Origin: CAYJLC01 sp044426355
Lineage (GTDB): Bacteria; Bacillota; Clostridia; Oscillospirales; Butyricicoccaceae
Reading direction: 5' to 3'
Length of the DNA stretch: 43,822 nucleotides
Assembly: GCA_044426355.1 (NCBI GenBank)
Contig: JAWXUO010000009.1
Coordinates: 1-43,822 of the forward strand
Shown: positions 26,727-35,433 of the stretch, piece by piece
How the letters are laid out: every line of letters begins with the position of its first letter
Numbering within the stretch: position 1 is the stretch's first letter
Position numbers and translations under genes: made by a program
The notes under the pieces: generated by a model
Seen by the model: only the letters and a program-made list of their open reading frames with translations
Databases searched by the model: none
Told to the model about the DNA's origin: nothing

Positions 26727-27626
26727 TCATTTAATTTTAGCCATATATTTCATACGCAGTTCGTGTGGCTTATACGAAAGTTTAGCTGTTCGAAGTCCCT
26801 CGATACCTAAATCTTCTTCACGGTTTATATAAGTTACGTCTTCGCAATTTCTTATTGCAAATTGTTGATTTATCATAGGATAAACCCCCGAATATTCTAC
26901 ATTTCCTTTTTCTATTTGAATAACAAATAAGTCATCTGTGCTTTTTGTCGCAAGTGTAAAAGCTACAACTTCGTTATCAACACGCAAAAGTCCACCTTTT
27001 ACATCTAGTTCTTTATAGTTGTTTAAAACTTTTTTTATAGCACAAGTTTCTGCTTCTAAAGATGCTTCTTCGCTTATATCAACAGCGTCTTTATGCCATT
27101 TTTTATGAAACTCCCACGCTTCTTGTCTATTGTCATCATTTAGACATTCATATGTCCATCTACCCTCATAATCAGCTTTAAATCTATTTATAAAATTTCT
27201 TTTCGAGTGTAATTTTTTTCCAGATAAAGTTATAAGTTTTTCTGAAAGATAAATGTAATCTGCCGAATCTCTATTTTCAAAGTATTCAAAACAGTCTGGC
27301 ATAATCGACATTATTTCTTCTTTTTTCGGTTCTGTTAATGACACTAAATTAAAAATTTTACCATTTTCTTTTGCATAGTCCATTATTTTCAAGATAGCTT
27401 TTTTTAAATCTCCAGAACCAATCGGACACATATAATATTCATCTTCCGTTGTGTATGACGCAGTTTTTATGAATAAAAAATCACCTTCTATACAAAATTT
27501 CGTTTGATAATGAGATTGCCACATATAAATATCTGTAAAACAATGCTCGCAAATGCCTAGATTTTCCATTTTTAGATATTCACTAATTTTTGATTTGTCT
27601 TCAACATTAATACTACAAAATTCCAA
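26727..27626 (-). CDS. DUF2156 domain protein (phosphatidylglycerol lysyltransferase C-terminal-like)
   Basis: The 299-residue protein looks like DUF2156, the double-GNAT fold also found as the soluble half of MprF-type aminoacyl-phosphatidylglycerol synthases. Family-like stretches include YMWQSHYQTKFCIEGDFLFI near residue 33 and HSKRNFINRFKADYEGRWTYE near 140. There is no membrane segment, so it is cytosolic or peripheral. It may transfer an acyl or aminoacyl group. It lies between thyX and the GNAT gene with about 10-bp gaps on both sides. Confidence 0.82.
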   Translation of the reverse strand: MEFCSINVEDKSKISEYLKMENLGICEHCFTDIYMWQSHYQTKFCIEGDFLFIKTASYTTEDEYYMCPIGSGDLKKAILKIMDYAKENGKIFNLVSLTEPKKEEIMSIMPDCFEYFENRDSADYIYLSEKLITLSGKKLHSKRNFINRFKADYEGRWTYECLNDDNRQEAWEFHKKWHKDAVDISEEASLEAETCAIKKVLNNYKELDVKGGLLRVDNEVVAFTLATKSTDDLFVIQIEKGNVEYSGVYPMINQQFAIRNCEDVTYINREEDLGIEGLRTAKLSYKPHELRMKYMAKIK

Positions 27627-27635
27627 AATATTCTC

Positions 27636-28394
27636 CTAACAATTTCTATATTTTTCACGAACTAAACTTGCTTTTCCACAAGTCATATTTCCTTCGCCAC
27701 ATGCTCCATAGACACACGATGGTCCTGCTTTTGAAAAAAGCGTTGGTGCAACTTCACGTACTAGCTTGTACATTTCAAACGCAAGCTCACGAATTTCCCA
27801 CTGTGCTCTTTCGCAACAACGTAGCTCGAAAAAATTATAAAGCGACCTTGCATTAAAAGTTGCGACTAAATTCGTTTTGCAAGAATTTGGCAAAACATAT
27901 CTTGCATCTTCTATCGCACGTTTTTTCGCAATGCCTTTTGCTTTTTTTTCATCTACACCTTGTTCTAAAAGTTCGTTATATGCATCTTCATATAATGCAT
28001 CTGCAAGCTTATTATATGTATCAACATCATCTTGCATAGCTTTTAGATAAATTTCTTGTGCTTTTTCGTTTTTTAAAATAGCAGGAGGAACTACAAATTC
28101 AAACCCCTTTTCGCTTACATATCTTTGTGAACGAACACTAAAAGATGCTATTCTATGTCGTGTAAACTGTGCTAAAAGCGAACGTGAAACGCCTTCTATG
28201 CTAAATGTAAAACTTACATGCTCAATTGTGCTTGTATGTCCTAAATCCATTAGCATATCTATAAATTTGCTTGTTTTTTCATCGTCTAAATTATCTAAAA
28301 TTTCACTTGGAGCTACAGAACTATAGCAAGTTTTTGCTGCTGCCGATACTATTTTTTCTGCATTATTTGTATGTGCAATTAATTCTACTATCAT
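27636..28394 (-). CDS. thyX: FAD-dependent thymidylate synthase
   Basis: ThyX makes dTMP from dUMP using methylene-tetrahydrofolate and FAD. The 252-residue protein contains the RHRX7S signature at 79-89 (RHRIASFSVRS) followed by QRY, the diagnostic ThyX motif, plus His53 and His59 in the LGHTSTIEH segment. The start overlaps the glycosyltransferase stop by 4 bp. No classical thyA is in the window. Confidence 0.97.
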   Translation of the reverse strand: MIVELIAHTNNAEKIVSAAAKTCYSSVAPSEILDNLDDEKTSKFIDMLMDLGHTSTIEHVSFTFSIEGVSRSLLAQFTRHRIASFSVRSQRYVSEKGFEFVVPPAILKNEKAQEIYLKAMQDDVDTYNKLADALYEDAYNELLEQGVDEKKAKGIAKKRAIEDARYVLPNSCKTNLVATFNARSLYNFFELRCCERAQWEIRELAFEMYKLVREVAPTLFSKAGPSCVYGACGEGNMTCGKASLVREKYRNC

Positions 28395-29113
28395 ATTTTA
28401 CGTCCTTTTTTATATTTAAATACCTCTATTATAAATAACGGAAGTCTAATCATTCTACCTATTCTTGATGGCTGTTTTAAAAGTCTATAAAACCACTCTA
28501 AACCAAGTTTTATAAAAATTTTTGGAGCTCTTTTTACCTCTCCTGCAAAAACATCTGCTGAGCCACCTATCGCACAAATAACTTTTGCGTTGATTTTTTC
28601 TAAATTATCATAAATGAACTTTTCTTGTTTTGGAACTCCAAGGCACACAAAAAGCACATCTACCTCTTGTTTATTTATTTCATCAAGAGCTTCTTCATCA
28701 TTTTTAAAGTATCCGTCTTTGTATCCTGCTATACGTAGTTTTTTGTATTTGCTCGATAAATTTTCGCAAGCTTTTCTTGCAACATCAGGTTTCCCACCTA
28801 ATATAAAAAGGGATTTATCTTCCATTTTTGCGACTAAAGTTTCCGAAAATTCTACGCCTGCTACTTTGCCTTTTAAAGGAGTTTTTAAAATTTTTCCAGC
28901 ATAAATTATTCCTATACCATCTGGCAAAATAAGATTTGCTCGGTTTACAATATTTTTTAAAGCCTCATCTTCCATGCACATATGCACAATTTCAGAATTT
29001 GGCGTAACAACATAACCTTTTTCGTCATTTTCTATATATTCAAGTGCTGTTTTAACAGCTTGATTTAAAGTTATATTATCAAAATTTATACCTAGTATAT
29101 CTATTCTTTCCAT
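28391..29113 (-). CDS. WecG/TagA/CpsF-family glycosyltransferase
   Basis: The 240-residue protein has the TagA/WecG plan. The sugar-nucleotide site region includes TPNSEIVHMCMED (about 38-50) and NLILPDGIGIIYAGKIL (about 64-80). The C-terminus has GGSADVFAGEVKRAPK and LGLEWFYRLLKQPSRI. Such enzymes add N-acetylmannosamine or a similar sugar to a lipid-linked acceptor at the inner membrane face in wall polymer synthesis. It is the first gene of the long minus-strand train, with its own promoter at 29146-29174. Confidence 0.93.
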   Translation of the reverse strand: MERIDILGINFDNITLNQAVKTALEYIENDEKGYVVTPNSEIVHMCMEDEALKNIVNRANLILPDGIGIIYAGKILKTPLKGKVAGVEFSETLVAKMEDKSLFILGGKPDVARKACENLSSKYKKLRIAGYKDGYFKNDEEALDEINKQEVDVLFVCLGVPKQEKFIYDNLEKINAKVICAIGGSADVFAGEVKRAPKIFIKLGLEWFYRLLKQPSRIGRMIRLPLFIIEVFKYKKGRKI

Positions 29114-29145
29114 AATATCCCCATTCTAAATTAGTTATTATTCTA

Positions 29146-29174
29146 TTTTAACTTATTTTTAACATTTTTTCAAG
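29146..29174 (-). promoter_or_regulatory. Sigma-A promoter for the tagA-thyX-...-rnmV train
   Basis: Minus-strand -35 TTGAAA (29174-29169) and -10 TAAAAT (29151-29146) are separated by 17 bp. It reads into the glycosyltransferase ATG at 29113. It diverges from the Na/Pi cotransporter promoter 65 bp away. Confidence 0.7.
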
Positions 29175-29238
29175 TACTTTGTTAAAACATTTTTTATTGA
29201 TTTTCAAACCTTAGTGTTTATAATTCACAATTTTTTCA

Positions 29239-29268
29239 TTGACAGAATTGTTACAAATATATTATAAT
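29239..29268 (+). promoter_or_regulatory. Sigma-A promoter of the Na/Pi cotransporter gene
   Basis: Perfect -35 TTGACA (29239-29244) and perfect -10 TATAAT (29263-29268) with an 18-bp spacer. The ATG at 29308 has GGAGG at 29297-29301. An AT-rich TATTATATATAATTAAAT stretch follows the -10. No Pho-box-like repeat is obvious upstream. Confidence 0.85.
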
Positions 29269-29307
29269 ATTATTATATATAATTAAATTTTATCGTGGAG
29301 GATTAAT

Positions 29308-31071
29308 ATGGATTTAATGTCGTACATCAAACTGTTTGGTGGGCTTGCAATGTTTATATATGGTATGACAATAATGGGCGAAGGTCTTGAGCGTGTCGCT
29401 GGTTCAAAGCTTGAAAAAACTTTAGAAACAGTTGCTGGAAACCTTTTCAAAGCTGTTTTTATGGGACTTTTAGTAACTTTAGTTATCCAAAGTTCTTCTG
29501 CAACTACAGTTATGGTAATAGGATTTGTAAATGCTGGAATCATGACTCTTTCGCAGTCTGTTGGTATAATTTTGGGTGCAAATATCGGTACTACCATTAC
29601 AGCACAAATTTTACGACTAGACAACGGCTCTGACATTACTGGAAATATTGTAATGCAACTTATAAAACCTGCAAACTTTGCGTATATCGCAATTTTAATC
29701 GGTGTTTTACTCTTTGTTTTCGGAAAATCAAAAAAGAAAACCGATATTGGTTCAATTTTTATAGGCTTTGGTATACTTTTTATAGGTATGTCTACTATGG
29801 AAGCTTCTGTTTCGCCTTTAAAAGATATTCCTGAGTTTCAAGAACTTTTCATAAAATTTGAAAATCCTATTTTAGGTGTTTTAGTTGGTGCTTTTGTTAC
29901 TGCAATTATTCAAAGTTCTTCTGCGTCAGTTGGTATTTTACAAGCTTTAGCTACGACTGGAATGATAACATATAGCTCGGCTATTCCTATCATTTTAGGT
30001 CAAAACATTGGTACTTGTATCACAGCCATCATATCTTCTTTAAACGCAAATAAAAACGCAAAACGTGCTGCTTGTATTCACTTTTATTTCAACTTTATAG
30101 GTACAGCTGTTTTCTTAATTGCTGTTTACTCAATAAATTCATTAATAGGATTCAGCTTTTGGGACGAAAATATAGACAAAGGTGGCATTGCAAACTTCCA
30201 CTCTATTTTTAATATAGCTGTCGTTTTATTCTTTCTACCTTTAAACAAAGTTTTAGTTTCGTTTGCAGAAAAAACTATCCCTTACGAAGGCACAAGCGAA
30301 AATCCACTATCTAGACTTGATATTCGTTTTTACCAATCTCCAGAACTTGCTTTAGAACAATGTGGATATTGCATTACAGATATGGCTCAAAAAGCTTTTG
30401 AAAACTATACTCTTTCTACTCAATTTTTTACAGAAGGCACTTTACCAAATATAGAAGATTTCTCTGCAAATGAAAAATTTCTTGATACTGCCGAAGTTGA
30501 AATTTCAAAATATCTTCTAGGTATCAGTGGTCTTGGTATCGGTTCTAGCAAAATGCGTCATACAGAAATGCTAAGAACTCTTTCAGACTTTGAAAAAATC
30601 GGTGACTATGCAGATGATTTTTTAGAAAATATTCAGCAAATGCAAGATAATAATTTAACTTTAAACGACGTTGCTACAAATGAACTTAAAATCATGATTT
30701 CTGCTGTTTCCGAAGTTTTAATTTTAACTCAAGAAGTTTACAAAAACCGTGATATAGAGCTTGCTACAAGCGTTGAACCTTTAGAAGATGTTATTGATAT
30801 GTTGCGTGAACAACTAAAAACAAATCACCTCGTACGTCTAAATTCAGATATTTGTTCTATAGATTCTAGTCATTATTTCCTAGATTTAATTCATATTTTA
30901 GAAAAAATATCAGACCACTGCTCGAATATCGCAATTTATGTTATTCAACAAGAAAGTGGTGCAGAAGGATTTAACACTCACTCATATTTAATTTCTCGTG
31001 ATAAAACAAAAGAGCATTACCGTGCAAAACTAGCTTCTTTTGAAGAAAAATATTTTAAAACTTTTGCTTAA
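29308..31071 (+). CDS. Na/Pi cotransporter family protein with PhoU-like tail
   Basis: The 587-residue membrane protein has the two inverted NptA-type repeats, each with a QSSS element (IQSSSATTVMVIGF near residue 63 and IQSSSASVGILQAL near 205). These form the substrate and sodium site. About eight hydrophobic helices fill residues 1-320. The cytoplasmic tail (about 345-587) is helical and PhoU-like. It probably imports phosphate with sodium, or acts as a YjbB-like phosphate exporter; sequence alone does not decide. It is monocistronic, plus-strand, with a strong promoter before it and a terminator at 31083-31115. Confidence 0.92.
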   Translation: MDLMSYIKLFGGLAMFIYGMTIMGEGLERVAGSKLEKTLETVAGNLFKAVFMGLLVTLVIQSSSATTVMVIGFVNAGIMTLSQSVGIILGANIGTTITAQILRLDNGSDITGNIVMQLIKPANFAYIAILIGVLLFVFGKSKKKTDIGSIFIGFGILFIGMSTMEASVSPLKDIPEFQELFIKFENPILGVLVGAFVTAIIQSSSASVGILQALATTGMITYSSAIPIILGQNIGTCITAIISSLNANKNAKRAACIHFYFNFIGTAVFLIAVYSINSLIGFSFWDENIDKGGIANFHSIFNIAVVLFFLPLNKVLVSFAEKTIPYEGTSENPLSRLDIRFYQSPELALEQCGYCITDMAQKAFENYTLSTQFFTEGTLPNIEDFSANEKFLDTAEVEISKYLLGISGLGIGSSKMRHTEMLRTLSDFEKIGDYADDFLENIQQMQDNNLTLNDVATNELKIMISAVSEVLILTQEVYKNRDIELATSVEPLEDVIDMLREQLKTNHLVRLNSDICSIDSSHYFLDLIHILEKISDHCSNIAIYVIQQESGAEGFNTHSYLISRDKTKEHYRAKLASFEEKYFKTFA

Positions 31072-31082
31072 TTTAATAAACT

Positions 31083-31115
31083 AAAAGCTTGACATCAAAT
31101 TGACGTCAAGCTTTT
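31083..31115. terminator. Bidirectional terminator after the Na/Pi cotransporter
   Basis: An 11-bp stem (AAAAGCTTGAC at 31083-31093 with GTCAAGCTTTT at 31105-31115) runs into TTTTTTATTT on the plus strand. On the minus strand the tail is TTTTAGTTTATT, so it probably also ends the ynbB transcript. Confidence 0.88.
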
Positions 31116-31169
31116 TTATTTAATTAATATCTGCGTAAATTACACCTAATATACAGTCTAATTTATATA

Positions 31170-32408
31170 TTATTTGCCTTTTATCTTCTCTACTGCAATA
31201 AGTATTCCAAGTTTTCCACTTTCATAAGTTAGCCCACCCTGAACAAAGCAAGTATATGGGTCACGCATAGGAGCATCTGCCGAAAGTTCTATCGAAGAAC
31301 CTTGTATGAATGCACCTGCTGCCATTACTACAGCATCATCATATCCTGGCATATCCCACGGAACAGGCGTAACGTGTGAATCAATCGGCGAGCCTGCTTG
31401 TATTCCCTCGCAAAATTTAAGCAAAGGTTCTTTTGCACAAAAATCTATAGTTTGAATTATATCGTAGCGAGTTTCAGCTGGTTTTGGATTTACATTATAA
31501 CCCAAATTTTCCATAGCTTCTGCAGTAAAAATTGCTGTTTTCAAAGCTTGTCCTACCGTGTGTGGTGCTAGAAACAAACCTTGATATAATGCACGATTAT
31601 TCCCTAAAGTCGAGCCACATTCTCCACCTATTCCAGCAACAGTTAGCCTAAAAGATGCATTTTCTACCAAATCTGCTCTACCTGCGATATATCCACCAGT
31701 TGGAGCAATTCCACCACCGATATTTTTTATTAAAGACCCACAAACTACATCAGCACCTACATTTGTAGGTTCTAGTTTTTCTACAAACTCTCCGTAGCAA
31801 TTATCCACTAAAATAATCATTTCGGGACGAATTTCTTTTACAAATTTGCATATTTCTTCAATTTTTTCGATAGAAAGTGTAATTCTTTGTGCATATCCTT
31901 TTGAACGCTGAATAAAAACTGTTTTTATGCTATCATCATTTAAGATAGCTTTTTTTATTTCTTCAAGGTTAAATTCATTTACAAAGTCGATTTGCTTGTA
32001 TTTTATTCCATAATTTTTAAAAGAACCATAATAATCACCGTTTATAGTGCTTAAAAGTGTGTCATATGGTGCACCAGTGATAGACAGTAGCGTATCGCCC
32101 ATTTTAAGGCAACCAAACATCGCCGACACTATAGAGTGTGTTCCATTTACAAATTGAATACGAACTAAAGCACTCTCTGTGCCAAATATATCTGCGTAAA
32201 TTTTATCTAAAGTATCACGTCCAACGTCGTCGTAACCATATCCCGTAGTGCTTCCAAGCATTACTTCAGATACTTTGTACTTTTGATATGCTGATAATAC
32301 TTTTTCTGTATTAAAATCTACTATTTCATCTATACTTTTAAGATAAGGCTGTATTTTTTCGTGAATTTTATTACCAAACTCACGAGTTTCATTTGAAATT
32401 ATACTCAT
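31170..32408 (-). CDS. YnbB-like PLP enzyme (methionine gamma-lyase family, 'aluminium resistance' type)
   Basis: The 412-residue protein is a fold-type I PLP enzyme. The putative PLP lysine lies in GSLIKNIGGGIAPTGGYIAG, and the Asp pairing with the pyridine nitrogen lies in MIILVDNCYGEFVE. The N-terminus (VMLGSTTGYGYDDVGRDTL) is typical of this COG4100 group. The physiological substrate is uncertain; a sulfur amino acid lyase activity is suggested by the family name. It is the last gene of the cdaA/murD train, 9 bp after the third M42 gene in transcription order. Confidence 0.88.
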   Translation of the reverse strand: MSIISNETREFGNKIHEKIQPYLKSIDEIVDFNTEKVLSAYQKYKVSEVMLGSTTGYGYDDVGRDTLDKIYADIFGTESALVRIQFVNGTHSIVSAMFGCLKMGDTLLSITGAPYDTLLSTINGDYYGSFKNYGIKYKQIDFVNEFNLEEIKKAILNDDSIKTVFIQRSKGYAQRITLSIEKIEEICKFVKEIRPEMIILVDNCYGEFVEKLEPTNVGADVVCGSLIKNIGGGIAPTGGYIAGRADLVENASFRLTVAGIGGECGSTLGNNRALYQGLFLAPHTVGQALKTAIFTAEAMENLGYNVNPKPAETRYDIIQTIDFCAKEPLLKFCEGIQAGSPIDSHVTPVPWDMPGYDDAVVMAAGAFIQGSSIELSADAPMRDPYTCFVQGGLTYESGKLGILIAVEKIKGK

Positions 32409-32417
32409 ACTAAAACC

Positions 32418-33404
32418 TTATAGCATTTTTATTGTCATTGCAAGAAGTTTTGATGCATCTTCTACATCAGAAATACTTACCATCTCTTGTGGAGAGTGGA
32501 TATATCTAGTTCCGATAGAAATTGCACCTGCTAAAACTCCAGCACGAGAACGCTGAATTGCACCTGTATCTGTTCCACCAAATCTTAAAACTTCGTCTTG
32601 TGTGTTAATTTTCAGTTTTTTTCCAGCTTCAATCATAACATCACGAACTGCAGGGCTACAAATTACAGATGAGTCCATAATTTTAACGCAAGCACCCTCA
32701 CCTAGCTTAACAGCCATTTTATTCACTTTTTCAGGAGTATCTCCAGTGCCTGTAATGTCTATTGCGATACCAAAATCAGGAGCAATATCATAGCTCGCCG
32801 TTGTAGCCCCACGAAGTCCTACTTCTTCTTGAGCCGAAAATACATAATATATGTCTTTATCTGACTTTTCAGGATTTAATATTGCTAAAATTTGTGCAAC
32901 ACACGAAATTCTATTATCCATATAAGGTCCGATTATTACATTACCTTGTTTTACATGGTCTGTAGCATAAACAGCAAAATCTCCAACTTTTACGCTTTTT
33001 AGTGCTTCATCTTTGTCTTTCGCACCAATATCAATATAAAAATCTGTTATTGTAAGTTCTGCAAATTTCTTGCCTTCGTCATGAGATACAACTCCACGAG
33101 TACCGTTTTTAAAACGCACGGGAATATTTATCAAATCTTCTTTTGATAGTCCACCAACTGAACCAAAGCGAATAAAACCTTCGTCTTCGATATACGTTAC
33201 AGCCATACCAATGCTATCCATATGAGCTGATACCATAACTTTTGCACCAGTTCCTTTTTTGTGTGCAATTAAATTTCCTAAAGTATCTGTATATACTTCG
33301 TCTACATTTTTTTCAATTTTACTTTTTATTAAATTTGCAACTTCTGTTTCACGTCCAGATGGTCCAAAAGCACCACAAATTTCTTTTGCAAGTTCATATA
33401 TCAT
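32418..33404 (-). CDS. M42-family metallo-aminopeptidase (copy 1 of 3)
   Basis: The 328-residue protein has the M42 dinuclear-metal signature set: SAHMDSIGM, the bridging Asp in YMDNRISCVA, the catalytic EE of SAQEEVGLRGA, the AIDITGTGDTP segment and a final IHSPQEM His. M42 enzymes form large tetrahedral shells that trim peptides left by the proteasome or Clp. Its ATG overlaps the stop of copy 2 (TAATG). The three copies are clearly diverged, so they probably differ in residue preference. Confidence 0.92.
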   Translation of the reverse strand: MIYELAKEICGAFGPSGRETEVANLIKSKIEKNVDEVYTDTLGNLIAHKKGTGAKVMVSAHMDSIGMAVTYIEDEGFIRFGSVGGLSKEDLINIPVRFKNGTRGVVSHDEGKKFAELTITDFYIDIGAKDKDEALKSVKVGDFAVYATDHVKQGNVIIGPYMDNRISCVAQILAILNPEKSDKDIYYVFSAQEEVGLRGATTASYDIAPDFGIAIDITGTGDTPEKVNKMAVKLGEGACVKIMDSSVICSPAVRDVMIEAGKKLKINTQDEVLRFGGTDTGAIQRSRAGVLAGAISIGTRYIHSPQEMVSISDVEDASKLLAMTIKML

Positions 33405-34417
33405 TAATTTATACCTTCTTTCATAAATATTTCAAGCATTTTATAAGTTTCTTCCATATCGGAAATTTTTGCAACACACGCTGGCGAGTGTAAATATCTC
33501 GTAGGAACTGACAGAGCTAAAGTTCTAACTCCTGAGCGACTTTTATGCACAGCCCCACTGTCGTTTCCACCTGCTATAAGCGTTTTTGTTTGCCATTTTA
33601 TATTATGTTTGTCTGCAAGTGCAGTTGCTTTGTTGAATAATTCTTCATCATAAATTGTAGACCTATCCATAAACGAAATAACAACTCCATCGCCTACAAC
33701 ACATACTTTTTTCTGCCCTTTTACATCGCAAATATCTGCAGCTGTTGTTGTTTCTAAAATAATAGCAATATCAGGATTTATATCATAAGCCGATACCATC
33801 GCCCCACGAAGTCCTACTTCTTCTTGCACATTAAACGAGAAATATGTGTCAAATTCTAAGTCTGTTTTTATTAGATTTATCATAAAAGCACACCCAACTC
33901 TATCATCAAGTGCTTTAGCTTTATAAAAACCATCTCCAAATTCAAAAGATTTGCTGTCAAACGTTCCATAGTCGCCTAGAGATACTTTTTTCTCAGCTTC
34001 TGCACGAGAATTTACACCTATATCTATATATAAATTTTCAGCTTTTATCAAAACTTTTCTTTCTTCTGGTGTTGTAAGGTGAACAGCTTTTATTCCGACA
34101 ACTCCACAAGTATCGCCAAATTTTACACGTCTTCCGATTACGATTTTTGTGTCTATTCCACCAACAAATCCAAATTTTATAAGTCCGTCATCTGTAATAT
34201 TTTTAATCAAAAACCCAACTTCGTCCATATGAGCACAAATCATAACTCTTTTTTCTGGTGTTTTTTTACCTTTTTTAAAAGCTATTAAATTTCCCATATT
34301 ATCAATTTTAACACTATCTACATAGTCTTTTATCTCTTTTTTTATAAACTTTGCAACATTTTCTTCATCTCCAGAAACTCCAGAAATTTCGCAAAGTTCT
34401 TCTATTAATTTAATCAT
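33404..34417 (-). CDS. M42-family metallo-aminopeptidase (copy 2 of 3)
   Basis: I place the start at ATG 34417-34415 (337 residues) because GGAGG lies 6 nt upstream and the family N-terminus MIKLIEELCEISGVSGDE follows at once. An earlier ATG at 34453 would add a 12-residue tail inside copy 3. Metal-site motifs are present: CAHMDEVGF, ALDDRVGCA, VQEEVGLRGA, an ETTTAAD segment and LHSPACV. The start overlaps the copy 3 stop by 8 bp. Confidence 0.92.
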   Translation of the reverse strand: MIKLIEELCEISGVSGDEENVAKFIKKEIKDYVDSVKIDNMGNLIAFKKGKKTPEKRVMICAHMDEVGFLIKNITDDGLIKFGFVGGIDTKIVIGRRVKFGDTCGVVGIKAVHLTTPEERKVLIKAENLYIDIGVNSRAEAEKKVSLGDYGTFDSKSFEFGDGFYKAKALDDRVGCAFMINLIKTDLEFDTYFSFNVQEEVGLRGAMVSAYDINPDIAIILETTTAADICDVKGQKKVCVVGDGVVISFMDRSTIYDEELFNKATALADKHNIKWQTKTLIAGGNDSGAVHKSRSGVRTLALSVPTRYLHSPACVAKISDMEETYKMLEIFMKEGIN

Positions 34418-35432
34418 CTTCTTCCTCCCTGTAGTCTTTGATGAATTTTGCAATCACTTTTCCTGTATTTTTAACATCAGAAATTCTTATAGTTTCTATA
34501 GGGGTGTGCATATATCTTAGTGCAAATGAAATTAAACCTACTGGAATTCCTGAGCGAGTTGTTTGAATATGCCACGCATTTGTCCCTGTGTGTCCTTCCA
34601 TTATGTCAAGTTGATACGGAACATCATATGTTTTACACGTTTTAATTATATTTTTTGTAATTTTTGGGTTTAAATTCGGTCCATGCCCGATACAAAGTTT
34701 ACCCATGTCTAAAGTTCTGTTTGCTGGTGCATCAGGAGTTTTTGCATGAGTTACGTCCACTGCAATTGCAAAATCAGGACGTTCTTTAAAACTAACTGTT
34801 TTAGCACCTTTTCCGTCTACTTCTTCGCAAGCTGAAAAACACACTAAAATATTTAGTGGTGCATTTACTTTTTCTAGTTTTTGCATAGCGTATATAATGC
34901 TCGCAACACCTGCTCTATCGTCTAGGCATTTTCCTGTTATCGTGTCAGAAGATAAACAATAAACTTCTTCTGCAAACGTTACAATTGTTCCTATTTTTAC
35001 GATTTTTTCAGCTTTTTCTTTAGAAAAACCTATATCGATCGCCATTTCTTCTATTCCTGGAGCTGTTTTTGCACCTTGCGATAGATGTGGAGGCAGATTT
35101 GACACAACTCCACGTATTTTTTCTTTACCATGCACTAAAACGTCTATACCAAGCAACATTCTAGGGTCTACGCCACCAACCGTTCTAAAACGAAGAAAAC
35201 CTTCGTCTGTTATTTCTGTTACCATAAAACCAATTTGGTCTATATGAGCATCTAGCATAATAGTTTTAGCGTTTTCTTTTTTGCTTTTTTTATATCCTAG
35301 CACATTTCCCATTTTGTCGATATGCACGCTATCAACATATGGTTCTAAAATTTCTTTTGCAACTTCGCTCGCACTAGTTTCAAAACCAGATACGCCCTCT
35401 ACATTACAAAGTTTTTCAATAATTTCCTTCAT
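34410..35432 (-). CDS. M42-family metallo-aminopeptidase (copy 3 of 3)
   Basis: The start is ATG 35432-35430 with GGAG five nt upstream (340 residues); an ATG at 35447 lies inside murD and lacks a site. Motifs: DAHIDQIGF, CLDDRAGVAS, SACEEVDGKGA (here the LRG after EEVG is changed), AVDVTHAKTPD and MHTPIET. This copy is the most distinct of the three in its catalytic-loop sequence. It starts 1 bp after the murD stop, so the enzyme is translationally coupled to MurD. Confidence 0.92.
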   Translation of the reverse strand: MKEIIEKLCNVEGVSGFETSASEVAKEILEPYVDSVHIDKMGNVLGYKKSKKENAKTIMLDAHIDQIGFMVTEITDEGFLRFRTVGGVDPRMLLGIDVLVHGKEKIRGVVSNLPPHLSQGAKTAPGIEEMAIDIGFSKEKAEKIVKIGTIVTFAEEVYCLSSDTITGKCLDDRAGVASIIYAMQKLEKVNAPLNILVCFSACEEVDGKGAKTVSFKERPDFAIAVDVTHAKTPDAPANRTLDMGKLCIGHGPNLNPKITKNIIKTCKTYDVPYQLDIMEGHTGTNAWHIQTTRSGIPVGLISFALRYMHTPIETIRISDVKNTGKVIAKFIKDYREEEDD

Positions 35433-35433
35433 T

